Shown here: piece by piece, positions 42,810-50,530 of the stretch | Layout: each line of letters opens with the position of its first letter | Numbering within the stretch: position 1 is the first letter of the stretch | NCBI GenBank assembly: GCA_017936605.1 | Contig: JAGBFH010000020.1 | Location: 48,965 to 112,964, forward strand | Length of the DNA: 64,000 nt | Origin: Tidjanibacter sp. | GTDB lineage: Bacteria; Bacteroidota; Bacteroidia; Bacteroidales; Rikenellaceae | Direction: 5' to 3' | Made by a program: the position numbers and the translations under genes | Notes under the pieces: model-generated | Told to the model about the DNA's origin: nothing | Seen by the model: the letters and a program-made list of their open reading frames with translations, nothing else | Databases searched by the model: none

Positions 42810-45539
42810 TTACTCCTGTTTGAGAGCAGCCTGTGCAGCAGCCAGACGAGCGATGGGCACGCGGAAGGGCGAGCAGCTCACATAGTCCAGACCTGCCGAG
42901 TGGCAGAACTCAACGCTCGAAGGCTCACCACCGTGCTCACCGCAGATACCACACTTGAGGTTATCGCGGGTGGTGCGACCCTTCATAACGCCCTCGCGTA
43001 CGAGGCGACCTACGCCGTTGCGATCCAGAATCTTGAAGGGGTCAGCCTTCAGGATGTTCTTCTCGAGGTAGATGGGCAGGAACTTGCCGATATCATCACG
43101 CGAGAAGCCCAGGGTCATCTGGGTGAGGTCGTTGGTACCGAACGAGAAGAACTCGGCAACCTCTGCAATCTGGTCTGCAGTAACAGCGGCACGAGGAATC
43201 TCAATCATAGTACCTACCATATAGTCGATCTTATCGTTGCGCTCTGCGAAGATCTCACCAGCCACGCGGTCGATGATGTTCTTCTGGTAGCGGAGCTCTT
43301 TGTGGTTGCCAACAAGGGGAACCATAATCTCCACCTTCACGGGCACGCCTTTAGCCCTTACATTCATAGCAGCCTCGAGGATAGCGCGGGTCTGCATCTC
43401 GGTAATCTCGGGATAGGTGTTACCCAGACGGCAACCACGGTGGCCGAGCATGGGGTTAACCTCTGCCAGAGCCTCTACCTTGGCTGCAATCTTCTCAACG
43501 CTCACGCCGATAACATTAGCCAACTCCTGCTGCTCTTTCTCGGTGTGGGGAGCGAACTCGTGCAAGGGGGGATCCAAAAGACGAACGGTCACGGGCAGAC
43601 CCTGCATAGCCTCGAAGATACCCTCGAAGTCCTCACGCTGCATAGGCAGCAGTTTGGCAAGTGCTACGCGGCGACCAGCCTCGTCGTCGGCCAGAATCAT
43701 CTCGCGAACGGCCAAGATACGGTCGCCCTCGAAGAACATATGCTCGGTACGGCAAAGACCGATACCCTGTGCGCCGAAGCTAACAGCCTGTTTTGCGTCG
43801 CGGGGCGAGTCGGCGTTGGTGCGTACTTTCAGGCGGGCATACTTGGTGGTCAGATCCATCAGCTTGCCGAAGTCGCCGCTGAGCTCAGCCTCACGGGTAG
43901 CAACCTGACCGAGGTAAACCTCACCGGTCGAGCCGTTGAGCGAAATCCAGTCGTGCTCGTTGATAACCAAGCCGTCGATCTCGATAGTGCGGGTCTTGTA
44001 GTCAATCTTCAGCTCACCAGCACCCGAAACGCAGCATTTACCCATACCACGAGCCACAACGGCTGCGTGCGAGGTCATACCACCGCGTGCGGTCAGGATA
44101 CCGGCAGCGTCCAACATACCCTTCAGGTCCTCGGGCGAGGTCTCGATACGAACCAAGATAGCCTTCACACCGTGCTCGTTGAGGTACTTCTCTGCATCCT
44201 CTGCGAAGAATACAACGGGACCGGTAGCAGCACCGGGGCTGGCGGGCAGACCCTTGGTGATAACCTTGGCAGTCTTGATGGCCTGTTTGTCAAATACGGG
44301 GTGGAGAAGCTCGTCGAGTTTCTCGGGCTCCTGACGGAGAACGGCGGTCTGCTCGTCGATAAGACCCTCCTCCAACATATCCATAGCGATCTTCACCATA
44401 GCGGCACCGGTACGCTTACCGTTACGGGTCTGGAGCATCCAGAGTTTGCCGTCCTGGATGGTGAACTCCATATCCTGCATATCGGTAAAGTATTTCTCCA
44501 GGTGGTCTTTGATGTCGCAAAGCTCCTTGTAAACCTCGGGCATAACCTCCTCGAGCGAAGGATACTGCTCGGCGCGGGTAGCCTCGTCGATGTTCTGAGC
44601 CTTAGCCCACCTGCGCGAACCCTCGAGGGTAATCTGCTGGGGAGTGCGGATACCTGCAACCACATCCTCGCCCTGTGCATTCACGAGGTACTCACCGTTG
44701 AAGATGTTCTCGCCGGTGGCAGCGTCACGCGAGAAGCAAACACCGGTAGCCGAGTTGTCACCCATATTACCGAATACCATTGCCATAACGCTCACTGCGG
44801 TACCCCACTCCTGAGGGATGTTGTTGAGTTTGCGGTAGAGGATAGCCCTCTCGTTCATCCAGCTGCGGAACACGGCGCAGATAGCACCCCAGAGCTGCTC
44901 CCAGGGATCAACGGGGAAGTCCTTACCGGTCTGCTCCTTAACGGCCTTCTTGAAGCGTACAACCAGCTCCTTGAAGTCCTCGGCGGTCAGCTCGGCGTCG
45001 TTCTTCACGCCTTTCTCCTCTTTCACCTGCTCGATGATGGCCTCGAAGGGGTCGATGTCCTGTTTCGAAGCGGGCTTCATCTCGAGAACTACATCGCCGT
45101 ACATCTGTACGAAGCGGCGGTAGGAGTCCCAAGCGAAGCGGTCGTTGCCCGAGCGAGCAGCAACAGCCTCAACAGCCTTGTCGTTCATACCGAGGTTAAG
45201 GATGGTATCCATCATACCGGGCATCGAAGCGCGTGCACCCGAACGAACGGAGAGCAAGAGGGGCGAAACCTCGCCACCGAACTTCATACCGGTCGACTCT
45301 TCAATCATCTTGATAGCTGCCTCTACCTCTGCTTTCACAAGCTCGATAACCTTAGCCTCACCCTCTTTGTAGTACTCGGTACATACCTCGGTGGTGATGG
45401 TAAATCCGGGAGGCACGGGCATACCCAGCAGGTTCATCTCTGCAAGGTTGGCACCTTTACCGCCAAGCAACTCTCTCATTTTACCGTTACCCTCGGCTTT
45501 CCTGTCACCGAAGGTGTAAACTCTTTTTACGTTTGCCAT
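42810..45539 (-). CDS. ppdK: Pyruvate, phosphate dikinase
   Basis: Interconverts pyruvate + ATP + Pi and phosphoenolpyruvate + AMP + PPi, a reversible glycolytic or gluconeogenic step. The 909-residue product has all three domains: ATP-grasp (about 1-380, GGKGANLAEMNLLGMPVPPGF and SGARASMPGMMDTILNLGMN), the swivelling domain with phospho-His491 in GGMTSHAAVVARGMGKCCVSG, and the TIM-barrel pyruvate domain with CRTEHMFF, GTNDLTQMTLG and CGICGEHGGEPSSV. It is monocistronic, with its own strong promoter and terminator. The leader of about 95 nt contains a GC-rich inverted stretch at 45608-45630. Confidence 0.97.
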   Translation of the reverse strand: MANVKRVYTFGDRKAEGNGKMRELLGGKGANLAEMNLLGMPVPPGFTITTEVCTEYYKEGEAKVIELVKAEVEAAIKMIEESTGMKFGGEVSPLLLSVRSGARASMPGMMDTILNLGMNDKAVEAVAARSGNDRFAWDSYRRFVQMYGDVVLEMKPASKQDIDPFEAIIEQVKEEKGVKNDAELTAEDFKELVVRFKKAVKEQTGKDFPVDPWEQLWGAICAVFRSWMNERAILYRKLNNIPQEWGTAVSVMAMVFGNMGDNSATGVCFSRDAATGENIFNGEYLVNAQGEDVVAGIRTPQQITLEGSRRWAKAQNIDEATRAEQYPSLEEVMPEVYKELCDIKDHLEKYFTDMQDMEFTIQDGKLWMLQTRNGKRTGAAMVKIAMDMLEEGLIDEQTAVLRQEPEKLDELLHPVFDKQAIKTAKVITKGLPASPGAATGPVVFFAEDAEKYLNEHGVKAILVRIETSPEDLKGMLDAAGILTARGGMTSHAAVVARGMGKCCVSGAGELKIDYKTRTIEIDGLVINEHDWISLNGSTGEVYLGQVATREAELSGDFGKLMDLTTKYARLKVRTNADSPRDAKQAVSFGAQGIGLCRTEHMFFEGDRILAVREMILADDEAGRRVALAKLLPMQREDFEGIFEAMQGLPVTVRLLDPPLHEFAPHTEKEQQELANVIGVSVEKIAAKVEALAEVNPMLGHRGCRLGNTYPEITEMQTRAILEAAMNVRAKGVPVKVEIMVPLVGNHKELRYQKNIIDRVAGEIFAERNDKIDYMVGTMIEIPRAAVTADQIAEVAEFFSFGTNDLTQMTLGFSRDDIGKFLPIYLEKNILKADPFKILDRNGVGRLVREGVMKGRTTRDNLKCGICGEHGGEPSSVEFCHSAGLDYVSCSPFRVPIARLAAAQAALKQE

Positions 45540-45638
45540 AAGTAAATGTAAATTGTGTTAAAAATGTTATGTGTGATTAAGAATAAATTTCTTCTCTTTG
45601 TTTGCCCTCTCGCGCGGAGAGTGCGCGCATTAAGCCTA

Positions 45639-45668
45639 CAAATATATGATTTTTTCCTCAAATGCCAA
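45639..45668 (-). promoter_or_regulatory. ppdK promoter (TTG-N19-TATATTTG)
   Basis: TTG at 45666-45668 (minus strand), 19 bases, then TATATTTG at 45639-45646: a full consensus match. Confidence 0.8.
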
Positions 45669-45775
45669 AAAATACCTGCCCAATTGATGTTTTTTTGTCT
45701 TTTCTCTCCCCTTGAGGCGGGTGGGTGGCGGAGTGGCTCAGAGCGTAAAGTAGGTTGTTTAAGTCACAAAAAATG

Positions 45776-45806
45776 TTGTAATTGTCATATTGATGCAATA
45801 ACTTTG
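45776..45806 (+). promoter_or_regulatory. Promoter of the AraC-family gene (TTG-N20-TAACTTTG)
   Basis: TTG at 45776-45778 and TAACTTTG at 45799-45806, giving a leader of about 75 nt before the ATG at 45891. Confidence 0.7.
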
Positions 45807-45890
45807 CGTAGTTTTGAGTTAAAGGAGAACATTATTTGCAACAATTATACCCGGAATAAGCGAAAAAACAAATATAAATGATAGAATCCT

Positions 45891-46772
45891 ATGAAACAAT
45901 TGAGAATCCCAGTGGTCTCCACAGAGTCGCTCGACAACTCGCTCTTTGATTCCATAACATTTGATGCCAAAGCCACCAAAAAGGAGGCTGGCGAGGCAGG
46001 GCCAAAGCTCGTGAACATTGGCCTCATCTGTCTTTGTCTTCGCGGCAGCGGCACCTTTGTCATCAACGACACCTCCTATAATGTCCAAAAAGGAAGCCTC
46101 ATAACCCTGCTTCCCAATACGCTCATTCAGGCCACCTCGTCGTCGGATGATTTTCTGGGCTATGCCATAGCTGCCAGCACGCAGTTTATGATGAATCTCC
46201 AGATGTCGAACGCTATGCGCAGCTATCTCTATGTGTCGGCCAACCCCGTTTTGCAGATTACCGAGGAGCAGATGGAGTCCATCCTGGAGGTTGCCGAGAT
46301 GCTCAAGCGCAAGCGCGACGAGCGCGACCATCCATTCTCCAAGGAGATTTCGCGCAACCTTATGAAGGTGCTCTGCTATGAGGTACACGCCCTCTATCGT
46401 GCTCGGATTTCCGAGGGCCGCGAGGTTGTTGAGGGGCGTACGCGCCAGAGCGCGATATGTCAGGAGTTTTTGATGCTGGTGGAGAAATATGCGAGTGAGC
46501 ATAGGGAGATGGGCTTCTATGCCGACACTCTCTGCATCACCCCCAAGTACCTCTCGGTGGTAGTCAAGAAGGTGTCGGGGCGCTCGCCTGTGGAGTGGAT
46601 AGATAGCACCGTTATGCGCTATGCCCGCACCCTGCTGACCTCCTCGGATATGACCGTACAGCAGATATCTGCCGAGCTGAATTTCCCCAACCCATCCTTC
46701 TTTGGTCAGTACTTCAAGCGCCACGAAGGCATAACGCCGAAGCAGTTTAGGAAGTTGAGGGTTGAGAGTTGA
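45891..46772 (+). CDS. AraC-family transcriptional regulator
   Basis: A soluble one-component regulator of 293 residues. The N-terminal half (about 15-170) is a cupin-like ligand domain with RGSGTFVINDTSYNVQKGSL. The C-terminal 100 residues hold two helix-turn-helix motifs: GFYADTLCITPKYLSVVVKKVSG and MTVQQISAELNFPNPSFFGQYFKRHEG, ending ITPKQFRKL. It is divergent from ppdK across 350 bp; no target is evident. The last codons and the stop lie inside a GTTGAGA 7-bp array, so the C-terminal VES is probably set by the repeat. Confidence 0.92.
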   Translation: MKQLRIPVVSTESLDNSLFDSITFDAKATKKEAGEAGPKLVNIGLICLCLRGSGTFVINDTSYNVQKGSLITLLPNTLIQATSSSDDFLGYAIAASTQFMMNLQMSNAMRSYLYVSANPVLQITEEQMESILEVAEMLKRKRDERDHPFSKEISRNLMKVLCYEVHALYRARISEGREVVEGRTRQSAICQEFLMLVEKYASEHREMGFYADTLCITPKYLSVVVKKVSGRSPVEWIDSTVMRYARTLLTSSDMTVQQISAELNFPNPSFFGQYFKRHEGITPKQFRKLRVES

Positions 46773-46901
46773 GAGTTGAAAGATAAGGTCATTAAGGTCA
46801 TTAAGGTCATTAAGGTCATTAAGGTCCTTAAAGTCCTTAAAGTCCTTAAGGTCCCTAATTTCCCATCTCTCCCATCTCTCCCATTTCTCCCATCTATTCC
46901 C
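46753..46901. repeat. 7-bp and 9-bp arrays at the end of the AraC gene
   Basis: GTTGAGG/GTTGAGA/GTTGAAA 7-bp units (46755-46782) include the stop codon of the AraC gene. TTAAGGTCA 9-bp units follow (46785-46856), then TCCCATCTC 9-bp units (46860-46900), which are the complement of the GGGAGAGAT family at 42470-42582. Confidence 0.85.
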
Positions 46902-46920
46902 TTCGCTTGTCTGCCACCGC

Positions 46921-46959
46921 CAACAAAAAACCTCGCAAAATCTGCGAGGTTTTTTGTTG
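46921..46959. terminator. Bidirectional terminator between the AraC gene and cinA
   Basis: CAACAAAAAACCTCGCA pairs perfectly with TGCGAGGTTTTTTGTTG around a five-base loop. It serves two convergent genes. Confidence 0.92.
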
Positions 46960-46965
46960 GGTGTG

Positions 46966-48207
46966 TTAGGCTTTTAGCATCTCAAGGCGCAACATATTGA
47001 TTGCGGCGGCTGCGGCTCGTTCGATATTCTGGGCTCGCAGCTTGCCGTGCTGCACGACCTTGGCAGTGGTGCCATTGGGCCCTGCCACAGCCATCCACAC
47101 CGTACCTACGGGTTTGTCGGGGGTGCCACCCGTGGGGCCTGCAATGCCTGTGGTCGACACGCCGTATGTGGTGCCACAAGCTCGCTTTACGCCCTCGGCC
47201 ATCTGGCGTGCCACCTGCTCGCTGACGGCTCCATACTGCTCCAGATTCTCGCGGCTCACGCCCAGCAGATTCTCCTTTACGCTGTTGTCATAGCTCACCA
47301 CGCCGCCCCAGAAATACTCCGAAGCACCGCTCATCGCGGTGAACTTGGCACTTAGAGCGCCACCCGTACAACTCTCTGCTGCCGAGAGGGTTTCGCCCCT
47401 TTGGATGAGCATCTCGGCAACGGCGCTCTGCACCGTCGTGTCGCCCCAGCCGACAAAGAGGTCGCCCAGCGTGGGCAGGAGCCTTTCGAAGGCCTCATCA
47501 ATATCGCGCGAAGCCACCTCTTGGTCCATATCGTAGGCCGAGAGCCTCAGTCGCAACTGAGAGGGGGAGGGGAGGTAGGCAAGGTGGAGGTGCGAGGGGA
47601 GCGAGTCCTCCCAGGGTGCAATCTTCTCCGCAAGCATACTCTCTGCCATACCAAAGGTAATGGCGGTTTTGTGAACAACGGCCGCCAGGGCAAAGTGCTC
47701 TTTGATTTTGGGCAGTACGCTCTCCACCATAAGCGCCTCCATCTCGAAGGGAACGCCCGGGAGTGAGATGACCACCCTGCCGTCACGCTCAAACCACATA
47801 CCCGGAGCGGTACCTTTGTGGTTGGCCAGAGGGGTGCAACACTCGGGCACAAGTGCCTGACTCTTATTGAGTTCATTGAAGGCTATGCCGCGTGCCTTCA
47901 TCATCCTCTCCACGCGCTCGTAGGTCTCTTGGTGGAGCACAAGTTCGGAGTCGAAGACCTCGGCCAGCACACGCTTTGTGATGTCGTCTTTGGTGGGACC
48001 GAGGCCGCCAGTGATGATGGTGACCTCGCACTTTGAGAGCGACTCCTCCACGGCGCTCACAATCTCCTCGCGGTTGTCGCCGATGGAGTATTTGCGCCTT
48101 ACAGAGAGGCCTATTTCGCCCAGGCGGGCTGCTATCCACGCCGAGTTGGTATCAATAATCTGGCCGATGAGAATCTCATCGCCAATGGTGATAATGTCTG
48201 CTTTCAT
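46966..48207 (-). CDS. cinA: CinA-family protein (nicotinamide-nucleotide amidase)
   Basis: Pyridine-nucleotide recycling protein: C-terminal deamidation of NMN and N-terminal MoCF-like (COG1058) hydrolase. From the ATG at 48207 (MKADIITIGDEILIGQI) the product has 413 residues. The N-terminal domain shows GDEILIGQIIDTNSAWIA and TIITGGLGPTKDDIT. The C-terminal amidase domain shows LSAAESCTGGALSAKFT and VSTTGIAGPTGGTPDKPVGTVW, with the catalytic Ser and Thr region. The longer open frame (from 48321) overlaps the pyrD-like gene and is rejected. It lies 25 bp after that gene. Confidence 0.93.
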   Translation of the reverse strand: MKADIITIGDEILIGQIIDTNSAWIAARLGEIGLSVRRKYSIGDNREEIVSAVEESLSKCEVTIITGGLGPTKDDITKRVLAEVFDSELVLHQETYERVERMMKARGIAFNELNKSQALVPECCTPLANHKGTAPGMWFERDGRVVISLPGVPFEMEALMVESVLPKIKEHFALAAVVHKTAITFGMAESMLAEKIAPWEDSLPSHLHLAYLPSPSQLRLRLSAYDMDQEVASRDIDEAFERLLPTLGDLFVGWGDTTVQSAVAEMLIQRGETLSAAESCTGGALSAKFTAMSGASEYFWGGVVSYDNSVKENLLGVSRENLEQYGAVSEQVARQMAEGVKRACGTTYGVSTTGIAGPTGGTPDKPVGTVWMAVAGPNGTTAKVVQHGKLRAQNIERAAAAAINMLRLEMLKA

Positions 48208-48232
48208 ATTTTTGGGGATTGTTTCTTGTCGG

Positions 48233-49312
48233 TTATTGAGCCCTTCTCTGACTCTTCTCTTTGGCCATTGCGGGGGCGGCCATCTGGCGGCATACGCGGC
48301 CGGGGAAGGCGGGGCCCTCATAAATCATCGCCGAGTAGCACTGCACAAGGCTTGCGCCAGCATCCAGCAGACGCTGTGCATCCTTGGCGCTCATAACGCC
48401 ACCCACACCGATTACGGGGTAGCTGTAGTCCATCTTGCTGCACACATAGCGCACCAGTTCGATGGTCCTCTCGAGCAGAGGAGCGCCCGAGAGTACTCCG
48501 CCCGCCATACGACTCTGCTGCTTGGGCGAGAGGATGTTGCCGGGGTTGGCCGTTGAGTCGCTAACCACCAGACCGTCAAGGGGCGTGTCGATGAGTATGC
48601 CCACCATATCGTCAATCTGCTTGTAGCTCCAGTCGGGCGAGATTTTCAGCAGTATGGGGCGGTAGTCGTTCTGTCCGCGCCTGAAGTCGAAGAGCGCCTC
48701 GAGCATCGTTTCGATGGTGGCGCGGTGCTCCTCGCCATACTCCTCCGAAGAGGGCATAATGTCGAGTACATTCACCGTGAAATACTCCACATACTGATAG
48801 AGGTTGCGGAATGTGCGGAGATACTCGCGGGTGATGTTCTCTTGTGTGAAGTGGGCATTGGGAGCGATGTTGGCGCCAACGACGACCTTGCGGCCGTGGG
48901 CTCGGCGACGGATGTGCTCAATGGCCTTTTCGATGCCGCAGTTGGGCTCGCCCATATGGTGAACAAGTGCATTTTTGCGTGGAACTCTAAACAGGCGAGG
49001 GCGTATGTTGCCCTGCTGGGGCTTGGGGGTTATCGAGCCAATCTCCACAAAACCGAAACCGAGAGCACCGAGCTGGCGGTAGATGCGTGCGTCGCGGTCA
49101 AGACCTGCGGCAGCGCCTATCGGGTTGCGGAACCTCACGCCGAAGACCTCGCGCTCCAGAGAGGGGTGACGGAAGGTGTAAATCTTGCCCAGGAGCCATT
49201 CGCCAATGATAGTGCTGCCCACAACGCGGAGCAGGGTGAGCATAAGGTTGTGGACCCTCTCGATGGGGAAGAGGAACAGTATGGGGCGAACGATACTTTT
49301 GTAGAACGACAT
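48233..49312 (-). CDS. Dihydroorotate dehydrogenase-like flavoprotein with altered active site
   Basis: By overall similarity this is a class 2 (membrane, quinone) PyrD of 359 residues. It has an N-terminal helical part FYKSIVRPILFLFPIERVHNL and FMN-barrel motifs GAAAGLDRDARIY, GFGFVEIGSITPKPQQGN and VIGVGGVMSAKDAQRLLDAGASLVQCYSAMIYEGP. However, the orotate-contact positions differ from the E. coli enzyme: GLDK is GLDR, MGFNN is MGEPN, the NxSSPN motif is NVLDIM (catalytic Ser replaced by Asp, Asn by Met), and NTT is SDST. The frame is intact, so this is not decay. It may be a true but divergent PyrD or a paralogue with another substrate. It is divergent from pdxB; a TACCTTTG -7 box lies at 49372-49379. 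Confidence 0.75.
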   Translation of the reverse strand: MSFYKSIVRPILFLFPIERVHNLMLTLLRVVGSTIIGEWLLGKIYTFRHPSLEREVFGVRFRNPIGAAAGLDRDARIYRQLGALGFGFVEIGSITPKPQQGNIRPRLFRVPRKNALVHHMGEPNCGIEKAIEHIRRRAHGRKVVVGANIAPNAHFTQENITREYLRTFRNLYQYVEYFTVNVLDIMPSSEEYGEEHRATIETMLEALFDFRRGQNDYRPILLKISPDWSYKQIDDMVGILIDTPLDGLVVSDSTANPGNILSPKQQSRMAGGVLSGAPLLERTIELVRYVCSKMDYSYPVIGVGGVMSAKDAQRLLDAGASLVQCYSAMIYEGPAFPGRVCRQMAAPAMAKEKSQRRAQ

Positions 49313-49441
49313 CTCTTTCGTGCTGTTGTAATTCTAAACTGCCCGTGGCTCTTTGTCTGCCAGTGGGCCCACAAAGGTAACAAAACATTTGAAAGATTGC
49401 GCCTCTGGAAAATATTTTCCGCCAAAAGCGCCCCTGAGTGG

Positions 49442-49471
49442 CTGAAATCCGAGGATAAATTCTTACCTTTG
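49442..49471 (+). promoter_or_regulatory. pdxB promoter (CTG-N19-TACCTTTG)
   Basis: TACCTTTG at 49464-49471 ends only 6 bp before the pdxB ATG, with CTG 19 bases upstream. Transcription would start at or within a few bases of the start codon. Confidence 0.6.
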
Positions 49472-49477
49472 TAAATT

Positions 49478-50512
49478 ATGAAAATACTCATTGACCAATT
49501 TGTTCCCTACGCTGTCGAAACTCTTGCGCCCTATGCCGAGGCGGTGAGTGTCGATGGCCGCACCCTCCAAAAAGAGGATGTGGCGGATGCCGATGCGCTC
49601 ATTGTCCGCACCCGCACCCGATGCGATGCGGCCCTGCTGGATGGGGCCCAAAATATGAAGTTTGTGGGCACCGCAACAATCGGCTACGACCACATAGACC
49701 AACCCTACTTGGCCTCGCGCGGCATACGCTTTACGAGTGCCGCAGGGTGCAACCGCAGGGCTGTGTTGCAGTGGGTGTCGGCCGTGCTGGCCCACCTTGC
49801 CGCAGTGCAGGGCTGGAGGCCCGAGCAGAAGACTCTGGGCGTTGTGGGTGTGGGTAATGTGGGCTCACTTGTCGTGGAGTATGCCCGCAGTTGGGGCTTC
49901 CGCGTGCTTTGCAGCGACCCACCGAGGGAACGAGTCGAGGGGCTCGGCAAAAAGGATGGATTTGTACCTCTGGAACAACTCCTCAGGGAGTCCGATATAG
50001 TGACTCTCCACACCCCGCTGCTAAGAGGTGGCGAGAATCCCACATTTCACCTAATCAGTGACCAAACGCTGGCATTGCTAAAGGATGGAGCAACACTTCT
50101 CAACGCCTCGCGCGGAGAGGTGGCCGACACGCGGGCTCTGCTCCGTCATAGCGACCGACTGACACTCTGCATAGATGTGTGGGAGGGTGAGCCCGACGAT
50201 ATTAACCGCGAGTTGTTGCGTGTGGCCGAGATTTCCACGCCCCACATTGCGGGCTACTCGGCACAAGGCAAGGCCAACGCCTCGGCCATTGTGATTGAGG
50301 CTCTGGCCGAAAGGCTCGGCATTGAGCCCCTCAGAGGGTGGTATCCCGAGGGAGTTAGGCGCAGTGCCCCACGCCCCATATCGTGGGAAGAGATGTGTAG
50401 AGAGATAGACGGCTATTGCCACCTCGAGGAGGAGAGCCAGAGGATGAAACGCGAGCCCGAGGATTTCGAGCATCGCCGCAATACCTACCCCTTGAGGGAG
50501 GAGTTTTTCTAA
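49478..50512 (+). CDS. pdxB: 4-phosphoerythronate dehydrogenase
   Basis: Oxidises 4-phosphoerythronate in the DXP-independent branch of pyridoxal phosphate synthesis. The 344-residue product has the 2-hydroxyacid dehydrogenase layout: FVGTATIGYDHID, VVGVGNVGSLVVEYA (NAD-binding glycine loop), LLNASRGEVADTRAL (Arg), DVWEGEPD (Glu) and STPHIAGYSAQGKANAS (His and PdxB-type substrate loop), then the C-terminal PdxB dimerisation region. MKILIDQFVPYA is the usual N-terminus, so the ATG at 49478 is well supported; the promoter suggests an almost leaderless message. recQ begins 18 bp downstream. Confidence 0.93.
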   Translation: MKILIDQFVPYAVETLAPYAEAVSVDGRTLQKEDVADADALIVRTRTRCDAALLDGAQNMKFVGTATIGYDHIDQPYLASRGIRFTSAAGCNRRAVLQWVSAVLAHLAAVQGWRPEQKTLGVVGVGNVGSLVVEYARSWGFRVLCSDPPRERVEGLGKKDGFVPLEQLLRESDIVTLHTPLLRGGENPTFHLISDQTLALLKDGATLLNASRGEVADTRALLRHSDRLTLCIDVWEGEPDDINRELLRVAEISTPHIAGYSAQGKANASAIVIEALAERLGIEPLRGWYPEGVRRSAPRPISWEEMCREIDGYCHLEEESQRMKREPEDFEHRRNTYPLREEFF

Positions 50513-50530
50513 CGGAAGAGAGTTGAGGCT

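Noticed and set aside
45715..45790. tRNA-like stretch with a D-arm-like GAGTGGCTCAGAGCG
   Set aside because: No anticodon arm, no T-arm motif and no matching acceptor ends; it lies in the AraC gene promoter region.
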